Shown: piece after piece, positions 8,242 through 15,911 of the stretch | How the letters are laid out: the number at the start of each line of letters is the position of its first letter | Position numbering within the stretch: position 1 is the stretch's first letter | Program-made: the position numbers and the translations under genes | Notes under the pieces: model-generated | Seen by the model: only the letters and a program-made list of their open reading frames with translations | Database searches by the model: none | What the model was told of the DNA's origin: nothing | Virus record (IMG/VR): IMGVR_UViG_3300027736_000062 | Coordinates: 1 to 53,694 of that record | DNA from: a virus | Length of the DNA stretch: 53,694 nucleotides | Reading direction: 5' to 3' (one strand)

Positions 8242-8672
8242 AGGAATGCCCTCACAGCAAGTGGATCACCAGTCAACTTCGCAATCACTTCGTGATCGTT
8301 CAGGACCATAAACAAGGCGCGTTCTTCGTTTTCATCCTCGCCGGGGACGTGAACCTCCCAACGATCGCCACCCCACTTGGGCACGCGGATGTAATCGCCC
8401 TCTGTACACCAAGAGCCTTCAGGCCAGCCCAACATCGTGTCACGATGCTTAAATGCCAGCGGTCCGATCTCGATGACCTTGGCCACCATGTTTTGCCACT
8501 TTTCGGTTTCCTTGGTTTCTTCGACCAAAATAATTCCAGATGCAGTTGTTGTCTTTTTTGTGCGGCGAAGCTGAACTAACAGTCTTCCACCAAGAGGTTT
8601 TGCACCGGGATCTACGCTCGGAAATGCCCAAGCCATCTCAGCTTCGTTAGAAGCTACCGGGTTGTTACTCAT
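8238..8672 (-). CDS. GroES-like (Cpn10) co-chaperonin
   Basis: 144 residues from the ATG at 8672, which has AAGGAAG at a good distance; the ATG two codons earlier is too close to it. Residues ~25-125 follow the Cpn10 pattern: KPLGGRLLVQLRRTKKTTTA, SGIILVEETKE (mobile-loop region), then MVAKVIEIGP, an EGDYIRVPKWGG segment and a terminal FMVLNDHEVIAKL strand. Phage Cpn10 proteins such as T4 gp31 replace host GroES so that the host GroEL can fold the major capsid protein. The gene sits in the capsid assembly block. It is longer than host GroES (~97 aa) by an N-terminal extension and a loop insertion. Confidence 0.85.
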   Translation of the reverse strand: MSNNPVASNEAEMAWAFPSVDPGAKPLGGRLLVQLRRTKKTTTASGIILVEETKETEKWQNMVAKVIEIGPLAFKHRDTMLGWPEGSWCTEGDYIRVPKWGGDRWEVHVPGEDENEERALFMVLNDHEVIAKLTGDPLAVRAFL

Positions 8673-8847
8673 TCTCATCTTCCTTCATCAGGTTGTTTAG
8701 GATTTCGAGGGCCTCTTGCAGGCCCGCGTTGTGACCGACCAGTCGAACGTAAGACTCCCAGTTCGTCGCATTACCAGCAACGAGGGACGCGGCTATTTCA
8801 GCCTGCCTAGCCTTAATTCCACCAATCAGATCCGAGAGGGTTCTCAT
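8665..8847 (-). CDS. Small helical protein, 60 aa
   Basis: The protein is predicted all-alpha (MRTLSDLIGGIKARQAEIAA), ends in an acidic tail and has no cysteine or membrane segment. Its start overlaps the stop of the preceding gene by ATGA, and its end overlaps the co-chaperonin start, so it belongs to the portal-scaffold operon. The function is unknown. Confidence 0.65.
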   Translation of the reverse strand: MRTLSDLIGGIKARQAEIAASLVAGNATNWESYVRLVGHNAGLQEALEILNNLMKEDENE

Positions 8848-8996
8848 TTTTTCTTAGCCTGTGATAAGCCTCCTGACTGTTTGGTTGGGGTTGTGCTGCC
8901 ACCCTTCATGCTCTGGCCGTCGAGCTTTTCGCCCATAGCCATGCGTTTGTGCTGAGGCACATTGATGCTCTTTTGCTCTTGATCACTCGTTGCCAT
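8844..8996 (-). CDS. Small polar protein downstream of the portal, 50 aa
   Basis: The start at 8996 was chosen because AAGGAG lies 8 nt upstream, inside the portal reading frame. A longer in-frame version exists but lacks a site. The sequence is hydrophilic, with MAMGEKLDGQSMKGGSTTPT and a basic C-terminus (KKK). It overlaps the portal gene by 14 bp. The function is unknown, but the KGG element recalls the Gly-Gly motif of other virion proteins here. Confidence 0.65.
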   Translation of the reverse strand: MATSDQEQKSINVPQHKRMAMGEKLDGQSMKGGSTTPTKQSGGLSQAKKK

Positions 8997-11535
8997 AGTT
9001 TTCTCCTTGGGTTGGTACAGCCTTGCTTTGCTCGAAATTGAGCTTTGCCGCATCGCGTGTTAGGCGGGCTGTTTCGATGCGTTCTTTCATCTCTTGGTCG
9101 CTGGTTGCGATGGCCAACTTCATTTGCAAGTCTTCCATTGCTTCCTGCTGGTCCTGTTGCAGTTTGGCCATGTCCATTTCGATCTTGGCGGCCAAAGCTT
9201 TGTCCTTGAGGCCCATCTCTGCCTCGTCGCGTTTGGCGCGGCGCTGGGTCTCGGCCATGCTGGTGTCCAGCAGCACCTTGGTGTCTGGCGTCATCTGTGG
9301 CTGCGGCTTGAACTGCTGGAGACCCTGCACCAATTGCTGGATCACAGGCATGATGCCCTTGAGCGTTTGGTCCGCATCCAGCTCGACGTGCTGCGAAGCC
9401 AAGGCAAACAGTTTGTCCACCGCCTTGGGGTCTTTTTGCAAGTCGTAGTCCTCGAGCTTCTCGCCCATGGCCTTCTGGACGTAACCCGTCATGCGGTTCA
9501 AGTACCACAAAACAATGTGCTGCTTGATGTGCTCGACCGACTTGGGCAGGTAGGCTGGCGCAATGATGGGGTTGCCACCAAAGATCGGACTCTTTGCAAA
9601 GTCCAAGTGCGCTTGAATGTGGCCAAGGTGGTCCTGCTCGGGGTAGGCGTAGGCGGCTTGGCCAATTGCCATGGCCACGTTCTCGTTGGCCGCGTCCATC
9701 TTGACTGGCGCTGGAACGTCAACCATGATTTCGTTGATGCCGGGCACTTTGATCTGCTTTAGGAAGCGCTGAATCACCACTTTCTTGTTAAACAGCTCAG
9801 GATTTTTGTCCATGATGGCCATGACCGCTTGGGTCTGTGCCATTCGCTGGGTTTCGCTGAAAATGTGCGGGTCGGAGACCGGAATCACGTCGGTAACGCG
9901 GGCAAAGTCCTCGCGCTTGACCTCCAGATCCTCCACAACCTCGCCGCGCTGCATGTCATCCAAGTACCAACGGTTGATTCGGCTCAAAACCTTGAGCACA
10001 CGGCCCTGAGACTCGTGCAAACGGGCGTGAATGGAGCTGAATACGGCCGCACCCTGCTCAATCAGCGCCTGAGTCGTGCCAACCGGGGTGTTGGAGTTGA
10101 CGTCAGCAATTTTTTCCTCTGCGGTGGTCACCACGCCTTTGGCGGCGTTGGTCAACCAGCCCAAAAGCTCGAAAAGCACAGGCGATGGTGGGTTAAACGG
10201 CATGGGCATGGCCATTTTGCGCACGTCATCCACGCCGGGAGCGCCTTCGATCTCCACAACTTGCGTGACTTCAATTTCTTGGGACTGGCCAGAGATCTTG
10301 CCGCCCTTGAGCTTCAGGAGCGTCGCAGCGTTGTTGATGTGGGCAGAGTCCAACAGAGCACGCAAAGCGCCTGTAAGGGCCGCCGAGAGGCCGCCAATGA
10401 GCTGTGGCAGGCCAACTGCGTATGCACCGCGCCATGGAATGAATTTGAACTCAATCACCCAGTCCAATTTGGTGTAGGTGTCGTCGCCTTCTTCCCAGTT
10501 TCGGTACAGGCCGATCACCTCGGTCGACAGATCGTCGATCATCAGGATGTACGGGGCCATCTCGCCTTTGGTTTCGGGGTCGTCTTCCAGCTCCAGCCAT
10601 GTGTAGATGTGGTAGACCCGGCGCACGGCATCTTCGTTGTCGTTTTGCGACTTTCCTTCGACCTTGTTCGTGGCTTTTTGTGCCCCGGTCATCTCTGGGT
10701 CCATCGTTGCGCGGGTCATTGAGGTCTCGCGGTACAGGCCAGACTGCACGCGGCGCTTGTAATCCCAGTCGGAGATGTCGTCCACCTCGGTAAAGCGCTC
10801 GGCCGTGTAGAAGTTGCCTGATGCGTAGGGCAAAAGCACGTTGTCGATGGGCAAAAACTGGGCACAAGGGCGGCGTTTCTTCTCGTCGTACCAGAGCTTC
10901 ATGTATTGCGAGCCACCAAGCGGGAGCTGCGTCAGCATTTGCTCTTGCTCGTCGCGGAATTCCTCGATCTGCTCGGTCAATTGCCAGTTCATGTAGTCGC
11001 GTTTGCGCTCTGCAATGCTGGTTTTCTCTTCGGTGACGTCGCCCAAGATCTTGGTTTTGGTCGGGCCGTCAGGCGGGAACATCTCTTTGATGGCGCGGGC
11101 TGCAAAATCGATGCAGGTCTCGGCCATTACGGGGTGAACTACCTTGGATGCACCGTTGAAGTTGGCTCCGCCGGGCGCGTCATTGCCCATACCCGTGCGC
11201 TTGATGCCCTCTTCGTACTGCTTGTCGCGCTGCTTGCGTGCGTCCTTGTCCTTCTCGACCAGCTCGATGTACCGCAGGGCCATGGCGCTCAGGTCGTAGT
11301 CCTGAATCAGGTCGCTGTCAGCCAAGTTTTGGTAGAAGTCCTCGTCCTCCATCGGCCCCTTGGTGTCCATGGTGACCACCACGCTCCCGTCAGGCAGCTC
11401 TTCCAGCTCAGAGTTGGCTAGGTCAGGCATGTCAACAACCTGCGCCTCCTCTTCGCCCCCAGCTTCAGTGTCTTGGTCAGGGTTGCCGCCAACAAAGCGG
11501 TTAAATTCTGGGTCTATTGGGAATTGGGTTGCCAT
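8983..11535 (-). CDS. Portal protein (P22-like head-to-tail connector)
   Basis: 850 residues, the size of P22-type portals, which form a dodecameric ring for DNA entry and exit at one capsid vertex. An acidic N-terminal extension (~60 residues) precedes the wing region, with FNGASKVVHPVMAETCIDFA and IKEMFPPDGPTKT, a common signature of this family. The stem/clip region contains MPMPFNPPSPVLFELLGWL. A long C-terminal helical segment (~690-830: MAETQRRAKRDEAEMGLKDK) resembles the barrel helices of podovirus portals. SD AAGGA precedes the ATG. It lies upstream of the scaffold and capsid genes, as expected. Confidence 0.9.
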   Translation of the reverse strand: MATQFPIDPEFNRFVGGNPDQDTEAGGEEEAQVVDMPDLANSELEELPDGSVVVTMDTKGPMEDEDFYQNLADSDLIQDYDLSAMALRYIELVEKDKDARKQRDKQYEEGIKRTGMGNDAPGGANFNGASKVVHPVMAETCIDFAARAIKEMFPPDGPTKTKILGDVTEEKTSIAERKRDYMNWQLTEQIEEFRDEQEQMLTQLPLGGSQYMKLWYDEKKRRPCAQFLPIDNVLLPYASGNFYTAERFTEVDDISDWDYKRRVQSGLYRETSMTRATMDPEMTGAQKATNKVEGKSQNDNEDAVRRVYHIYTWLELEDDPETKGEMAPYILMIDDLSTEVIGLYRNWEEGDDTYTKLDWVIEFKFIPWRGAYAVGLPQLIGGLSAALTGALRALLDSAHINNAATLLKLKGGKISGQSQEIEVTQVVEIEGAPGVDDVRKMAMPMPFNPPSPVLFELLGWLTNAAKGVVTTAEEKIADVNSNTPVGTTQALIEQGAAVFSSIHARLHESQGRVLKVLSRINRWYLDDMQRGEVVEDLEVKREDFARVTDVIPVSDPHIFSETQRMAQTQAVMAIMDKNPELFNKKVVIQRFLKQIKVPGINEIMVDVPAPVKMDAANENVAMAIGQAAYAYPEQDHLGHIQAHLDFAKSPIFGGNPIIAPAYLPKSVEHIKQHIVLWYLNRMTGYVQKAMGEKLEDYDLQKDPKAVDKLFALASQHVELDADQTLKGIMPVIQQLVQGLQQFKPQPQMTPDTKVLLDTSMAETQRRAKRDEAEMGLKDKALAAKIEMDMAKLQQDQQEAMEDLQMKLAIATSDQEMKERIETARLTRDAAKLNFEQSKAVPTQGENYGNE

Positions 11536-11558
11536 GGGTTATTTCCTTGTGCTATGAT
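11529..11558 (+). promoter_or_regulatory. Putative sigma70 promoter for the plus-strand gene at 11591
   Basis: TTGCCA (11529-11534) and TATGAT (11553-11558) are separated by 18 bp, close to the sigma70 optimum. The predicted start is near 11565, giving a short leader with GGAGAG (11580-11585) before the ATG at 11591. The -35 box lies in the first codons of the oppositely oriented portal gene, so transcription from here runs against the late transcript. Confidence 0.6.
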
Positions 11559-11590
11559 TTAAGTTCACATTACACGCATGGAGAGTGCAG

Positions 11591-11800
11591 ATGGATAAAT
11601 ACGATCAAGCAATTGAGTTTCTGAAGGGTGTGGACCCCGGTAGTTACTTTGACGAATGTGCAGAGCTGATGGAGGAGCTTCTGGCTCAGGCTGAGGCACG
11701 CAAGCCCAAGCCTGCGCGGTTCTCGACAGAAGAGCAAGCGTGGCTAAAGCAGTCAAGTGCTGGCGCTCGGTACTACGCAAAGGCTCGTGGGATTCTGTAA
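11591..11800 (+). CDS. Small plus-strand protein inside the late region
   Basis: 69 residues from the ATG at 11591, which has GGAGAG 5 nt upstream. Helical sequence (MDKYDQAIEFLKGVDPGSYF, ECAELMEELLAQAEARK) is followed by a basic C-terminal ARFSTEEQAWLKQSSAGARY segment. It is the only credible plus-strand gene between 29.9 kb and 27.2 kb through the circle. Its stop codon abuts that of the convergent 1308-residue gene with no spacer, and it has its own promoter. Separately controlled expression, perhaps early, is inferred. The function is unknown. Confidence 0.7.
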   Translation: MDKYDQAIEFLKGVDPGSYFDECAELMEELLAQAEARKPKPARFSTEEQAWLKQSSAGARYYAKARGIL

Positions 11801-14800
11801 TCATCGCTCGTCCGCCGCCATGGCGTTGATGTTGTAGCCAAGTGCAGCAAGTGCAGCGGCGGGCGTCATGCCTTGGCGGATCAAAGCCACGGCCTTTGGC
11901 CAATCAGCCTCACTGAAGAACCTGCGGGTCTCTTGGATGTCGCCGCGTGTGCCACCCATCTTGGAGTCGCGCAGGGCCTTCGCTCGAATTGCTGAACGCA
12001 CATTTTCAGACTCACCAAGGTTCTGTGACACGGTGGGGGGCAGGTCCGCGAATGCGTTGAGCATGTCGGTGGTTGCCTCACCACTGTAGGGCGCGGTGGA
12101 CAGCGGGCCTTCGGGGCTGCGCTTACCAACACCGGGGACATACCCCATGGTACTCAAGCTCTTCTCTTGCGACGACGGGAAGATCTCCTCCAGCCCCTTG
12201 CTGCTCTTGCGCATCGCCTTTGACGCATCCTTGGGGTTCATAGTGGCGTCGTATGGGAACATCACAGCACCACGGTTGCTTGCCGTCACGCCAAAGCCTT
12301 GAGGGCCTACTAGCTCATTCATCTTGGCCAACTGCTCAGACGTAGGCAGCATGCCTGCGCTTGGGTCGCTCAGTGCTTCTGGGTTGAGGTCACGAGTGTC
12401 AAGCACCATTGAGTTCTTGCCCTTGGTGCTTTTCATGGTGTTGGGCAGGTTGTACGCGCCAGCCTCCTGCGCATCCATTAGGGCGCGAAACTGCTCGGCT
12501 GCGTCCATCATCCTGCGTGAGTCTGGAGCCATCAAGCCGCCACCACCCGTTGGGAAGTCCATCAAGGGGCGAGAAATTGTCATGGGGTTGGTCTCAGTAC
12601 CACCAAGGCTGTTTTGGTAATACCCCTCTGCTTGGCGCGTTGGGAGCTGGCGGTAACCTAGCGCACTGTAAATGGCGTCGCGGTTGCCTGCGCCCACCTC
12701 TGGGAATTCGTTTAGTGCAGCCTCGGGCGCAGGCATGTCAAAACGACCTTCGAGGCTGTAGGCAAGCTTCTCTTCGGGCGTCATGTTCAGGGCTTGTGGG
12801 ACGTGGTTCAAACGCGCCCCGGGGATCTGCTCCGCCGTGGACGACGCCGCGTGCTTGTACATGTAGTCGCGGGCGGTGTTGTTGGCGTCTTGCAGGGACA
12901 TCTTGATGCCCTCTAGCTCGTCGCCTTTGTACTGGCCTTTCTTGCCCCTGCTATACAGGTCCTGCGCCTTGCCATAGACCCATGGAACTTCTTGAATGTG
13001 CGGGCCTTGCCAGTCCGTGCGGCCACCAGTGCCTGCGGTGTTGGCGCGGTCCACTTGCAGCGCGGTCTCGGCGTCCATGAACGGGTGCATGGTGTCTGAC
13101 ACGCCAGCCTTCCACGGGTTGCCCTGTGGGTCGGTGTAGCCCATGCCTTGGGCACGGCGGAAGTCGTTCACACCGAACAGGCCTTCGTTGGGAATGCGTG
13201 GGTCGTTCTTGTTGGCGTATTCGCCGATCTTGAAGCCCATGTTGGCTGGGCGATCTTCGGCCACGGCGCTGTCAAGATTGCGCATGCCAGCACCACGGTA
13301 AGCCATCTGGGGGTCACCAGCGTTGCGGCTATTCAGGTGCTTGAGCGCAAAGGTCAACTCTGACTCAGGGCTTACGCCTGCGGAGTAGACGCCATGCTGC
13401 TCAAGCGTGCGGGGTAACTGGTAAGGCTCGCTGCTCTCGGCGATGCCCTGCTTGGCTCGGTCGTACCATGTGCCAAGGCGCTCAGGGTCTGCAAGTCGCA
13501 CGGCCTCGACAGAGTCAGCGAAGTCGGTGTCCATGGCGCGGCGCATAGCACCAAGGCCTTGGCCACTTGTCACCGTGCGGGGTGCGCCGATGTAGCCTTC
13601 TGCTGTGGGCTTGAGGTGCTTGCCTGCTCGGGCTGCTTTGAGCACTGCCTCGTCGCCTTGGTCTTCGGCCATCTTGCGGTAGACGTCAGGGGGCACAGCC
13701 ACGCGCTTGCCCGTTGACTTGGCTGGCTTGGCTGCTTGGTCCTCGGGGCTTTGGCTTGCGCTTTCCTTGGCGGCCTTCTCGACCTTCTTCTGGCGCACGG
13801 CCTCTTGCTCTTGCTTCTGGCCAAACTTGTCGATCACGGCCCGCTCTTCAGGCGTGCGGACCACGATAGGCTCAACGCCCTTGGGCGCTTTGCCCATGAG
13901 CTTCTCGAGGCCTTCCTTAACGATGTTCTTGACCTTGCCACCCTTGGCCATCTCGACGTCGCCCTTGATGGCTGACTCGGGCAGGATCATCTCGCCGATC
14001 TCACCACGCACGCGGTAGCCGGGTTCGTAGGGTGTGCGCTTGGCCTTGCCCGTCTCAGGGTCGATGATCTTCTTGCTGTTCCATGGCTCGCCTTCCCACA
14101 TGAGCTGGTTGCCATGACGTGATCGCTCGATGACCTCATAGGGCGCTCTGTTCTTCTTGGCGCTGTCCTCGGTGAACACTCGCTGGCCCTTGTCGTATTT
14201 GTAATCGAAGGCGTCCATCTGCTTCTTGGCTTCAGTGGCGCGGCGTCGCACCTCGTCGCCTAGCGATGTGTGGAAGTCTTGCAGGTTCGTCAGGTCCTTG
14301 GCTGCGGTGACTGGGGCCTTCATGCCAGCGGCCTCGGCTGCGCTCTCAATTGCATTTTTGGCCATGCGCTTGATTGCGCCACCACCTGCGTACTTGTAGT
14401 CCTTCTTGTTGCCATACTGAGGCTTGCGTGCCAATACCAGCGGGCCGATCTGGATGGCCTCTTCGGCTGCCGTGATGGGCTTCATGCTGCGGCGGTCGTA
14501 GAAGTAGCCATGGCGCTCTGGGTCCATACCGACCTGTGCCCACTCTGGGTGGTCGAGGTACTCTTGAGCGCGGGCCATTGCGGTCGCCTCATCCATCGGG
14601 TTCCAGTTGCCCTTGATGGTGGCGATCGTGCCCTTGGGCTTGCCTGCTGCAATGCTGAGGGCTGCCTTCTCGGACATGCCGAACGTGGGGTTCATCACGC
14701 CAGCGACGCTTTCATATCCAACGCGGTCGCCAGCTCCGAAGCCAGCGGCTTGGCGGTGAACTGCTGGAACCCACACGCCATGATCGCTGTAGGCAGGGAT

Positions 14801-15727
14801 GTCAAGGCGCAGGCCCACTGGGTCACCAGCTTCGAGAATGCCCGAGGGTGTGCCGTACAAGTCGCGCTTGTCTGCCGTCAGTGCGTTGACTGCGTCATCT
14901 CTGCTGGCAGGCTTGGGCACAAACTCGTAGGGCTTGACGGGCTTGTATTTCTTGACGAGCTTCTCGTATTCGGCGCGGGTCATCTCGTCGCCCTGAATCT
15001 TTTGTGCGCCCTCTTGCAGCTCGGGCACGCGCTTGGTCACGTCCTTGAAGTGCATGTTGATGCGGTCGACCATGGGCTTCAAGCCATCGACCACGCCCTC
15101 GACTGCGTCCTTCACAGCCTTCTTGACTGCGCCGCCCTTGGCGTAGGCTGGGCCTTCAATGATATGGCCACCGTCGGCCATGTCAGGCACGGTGCTGAAC
15201 ACCTCACCACCAGAGGCAAACTTCTGCACCTTGCCGTGCCAGACGTGCTCACGGCCCCTGTGAGAGGATGGAACGCCACCACCAGCCATGGCCCACTCTT
15301 TGAGGGACTGGCTCTTCTTGGGAACCGAATCGGTTTCGATTAGCTTTAGCTTCGGTAAGTCAATGGTCTTGAGTTTCTTGAGCATGTTCTTGCCTGCCTT
15401 AAATGTGCTGTAGCCGCCGGGGATCAGGCCTGCTGCCGCGCCAGCGGTCTCGGCGGCTGCGTCAATGTAGTCACCGCGCTTGACCGAATCGCCTGCGTGG
15501 CCAAGGTCGCGAGCGCCTTCCTCAAGTCCCATGGTGGTCCCGACGAACGGCACGAAGTCAGCAATGCCCATACCCATGGGCAGGTTGCTGCTGTCGCCGC
15601 CTGTGATGGTCTGTGCGTGCTTGCGGGCTTTGTAGCGGTTGACACCTAAGCCCTCCATGCCGCCTTGGAGTGCTGAGGCCATACGCTCTCGTATGGTTGG
15701 GTCGTATGCCCGCATTTCGTCAGCCAT
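11801..15727 (-). CDS. Very large multidomain protein between terminase and portal (1308 aa)
   Basis: The start at 15727 was chosen for its AAAGG site 8 nt upstream. The N-terminal ~130 residues include a hydrophobic, Gly-rich stretch (MGMGIADFVPFVGTTMGLEE). The middle contains several Gly-Gly motifs (FASGGEV, YAKGGAV, YAGGGAI, MAKGGKV) alternating with basic linkers, and a segment with GILEAGDPVGLRLDIPAYSD. The C-terminal ~600 residues are mixed alpha/beta with no recognised catalytic motif, ending in RQGMTPAAALAALGYNINA. Similar giants in environmental phages are called polyvalent or internal virion proteins. Ejection with DNA is plausible, unproven. Confidence 0.8.
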   Translation of the reverse strand: MADEMRAYDPTIRERMASALQGGMEGLGVNRYKARKHAQTITGGDSSNLPMGMGIADFVPFVGTTMGLEEGARDLGHAGDSVKRGDYIDAAAETAGAAAGLIPGGYSTFKAGKNMLKKLKTIDLPKLKLIETDSVPKKSQSLKEWAMAGGGVPSSHRGREHVWHGKVQKFASGGEVFSTVPDMADGGHIIEGPAYAKGGAVKKAVKDAVEGVVDGLKPMVDRINMHFKDVTKRVPELQEGAQKIQGDEMTRAEYEKLVKKYKPVKPYEFVPKPASRDDAVNALTADKRDLYGTPSGILEAGDPVGLRLDIPAYSDHGVWVPAVHRQAAGFGAGDRVGYESVAGVMNPTFGMSEKAALSIAAGKPKGTIATIKGNWNPMDEATAMARAQEYLDHPEWAQVGMDPERHGYFYDRRSMKPITAAEEAIQIGPLVLARKPQYGNKKDYKYAGGGAIKRMAKNAIESAAEAAGMKAPVTAAKDLTNLQDFHTSLGDEVRRRATEAKKQMDAFDYKYDKGQRVFTEDSAKKNRAPYEVIERSRHGNQLMWEGEPWNSKKIIDPETGKAKRTPYEPGYRVRGEIGEMILPESAIKGDVEMAKGGKVKNIVKEGLEKLMGKAPKGVEPIVVRTPEERAVIDKFGQKQEQEAVRQKKVEKAAKESASQSPEDQAAKPAKSTGKRVAVPPDVYRKMAEDQGDEAVLKAARAGKHLKPTAEGYIGAPRTVTSGQGLGAMRRAMDTDFADSVEAVRLADPERLGTWYDRAKQGIAESSEPYQLPRTLEQHGVYSAGVSPESELTFALKHLNSRNAGDPQMAYRGAGMRNLDSAVAEDRPANMGFKIGEYANKNDPRIPNEGLFGVNDFRRAQGMGYTDPQGNPWKAGVSDTMHPFMDAETALQVDRANTAGTGGRTDWQGPHIQEVPWVYGKAQDLYSRGKKGQYKGDELEGIKMSLQDANNTARDYMYKHAASSTAEQIPGARLNHVPQALNMTPEEKLAYSLEGRFDMPAPEAALNEFPEVGAGNRDAIYSALGYRQLPTRQAEGYYQNSLGGTETNPMTISRPLMDFPTGGGGLMAPDSRRMMDAAEQFRALMDAQEAGAYNLPNTMKSTKGKNSMVLDTRDLNPEALSDPSAGMLPTSEQLAKMNELVGPQGFGVTASNRGAVMFPYDATMNPKDASKAMRKSSKGLEEIFPSSQEKSLSTMGYVPGVGKRSPEGPLSTAPYSGEATTDMLNAFADLPPTVSQNLGESENVRSAIRAKALRDSKMGGTRGDIQETRRFFSEADWPKAVALIRQGMTPAAALAALGYNINAMAADER

Positions 15728-15911
15728 GATCAGTGCCTTTCGCTTGTACCCCTGAATCATAAACGGTGGCATCTGTCAAGTCCACCCTCTGATTCAGCCA
15801 GCGCTCGAACATGTCACGCGCCCAGTCCTTGTCGACAGGCTCATTCCATGAGCTTATCAACTCAAAGCGATTGGCGCACATTTCGACGCGGGCAGTTTGG
15901 TTAGATTGCAT
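15720..15911 (-). CDS. Small protein overlapping the terminase large subunit end, 63 aa
   Basis: The ATG at 15911 lies within the last codons of the terminase gene and the stop lies within the start of the 1308-residue gene, a tightly coupled arrangement. The sequence is mixed (MCANRFELISSWNEPVDKDW, MFERWLNQRVDLTD) with two tryptophan-rich helices and looks folded. No family was recognised. It is probably a virion or packaging accessory by position. Confidence 0.65.
   Translation of the reverse strand: MQSNQTARVEMCANRFELISSWNEPVDKDWARDMFERWLNQRVDLTDATVYDSGVQAKGTDHG

Noticed and set aside
8996-9053. Extended start of the 50-aa gene after the portal
   Set aside because: The internal ATG at 8996 has a clear AAGGAG, and the extension lies entirely inside portal codons without a site.
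9829-10722. 297-residue plus-strand frame inside the portal gene
   Set aside because: It is antisense to a well-recognised portal region. Its composition (His/Leu/Val-rich) is a typical shadow of GC-rich third positions.
11565-11903. 112-residue minus-strand frame opposite the 69-aa plus gene
   Set aside because: It is Cys/Arg/His-rich with no ribosome-binding site, while the plus frame has promoter, SD and plausible composition.
14270-15343. 357-residue plus-strand frame inside the 1308-residue gene
   Set aside because: No ribosome-binding site or recognisable sequence; it mirrors the minus-strand codons.
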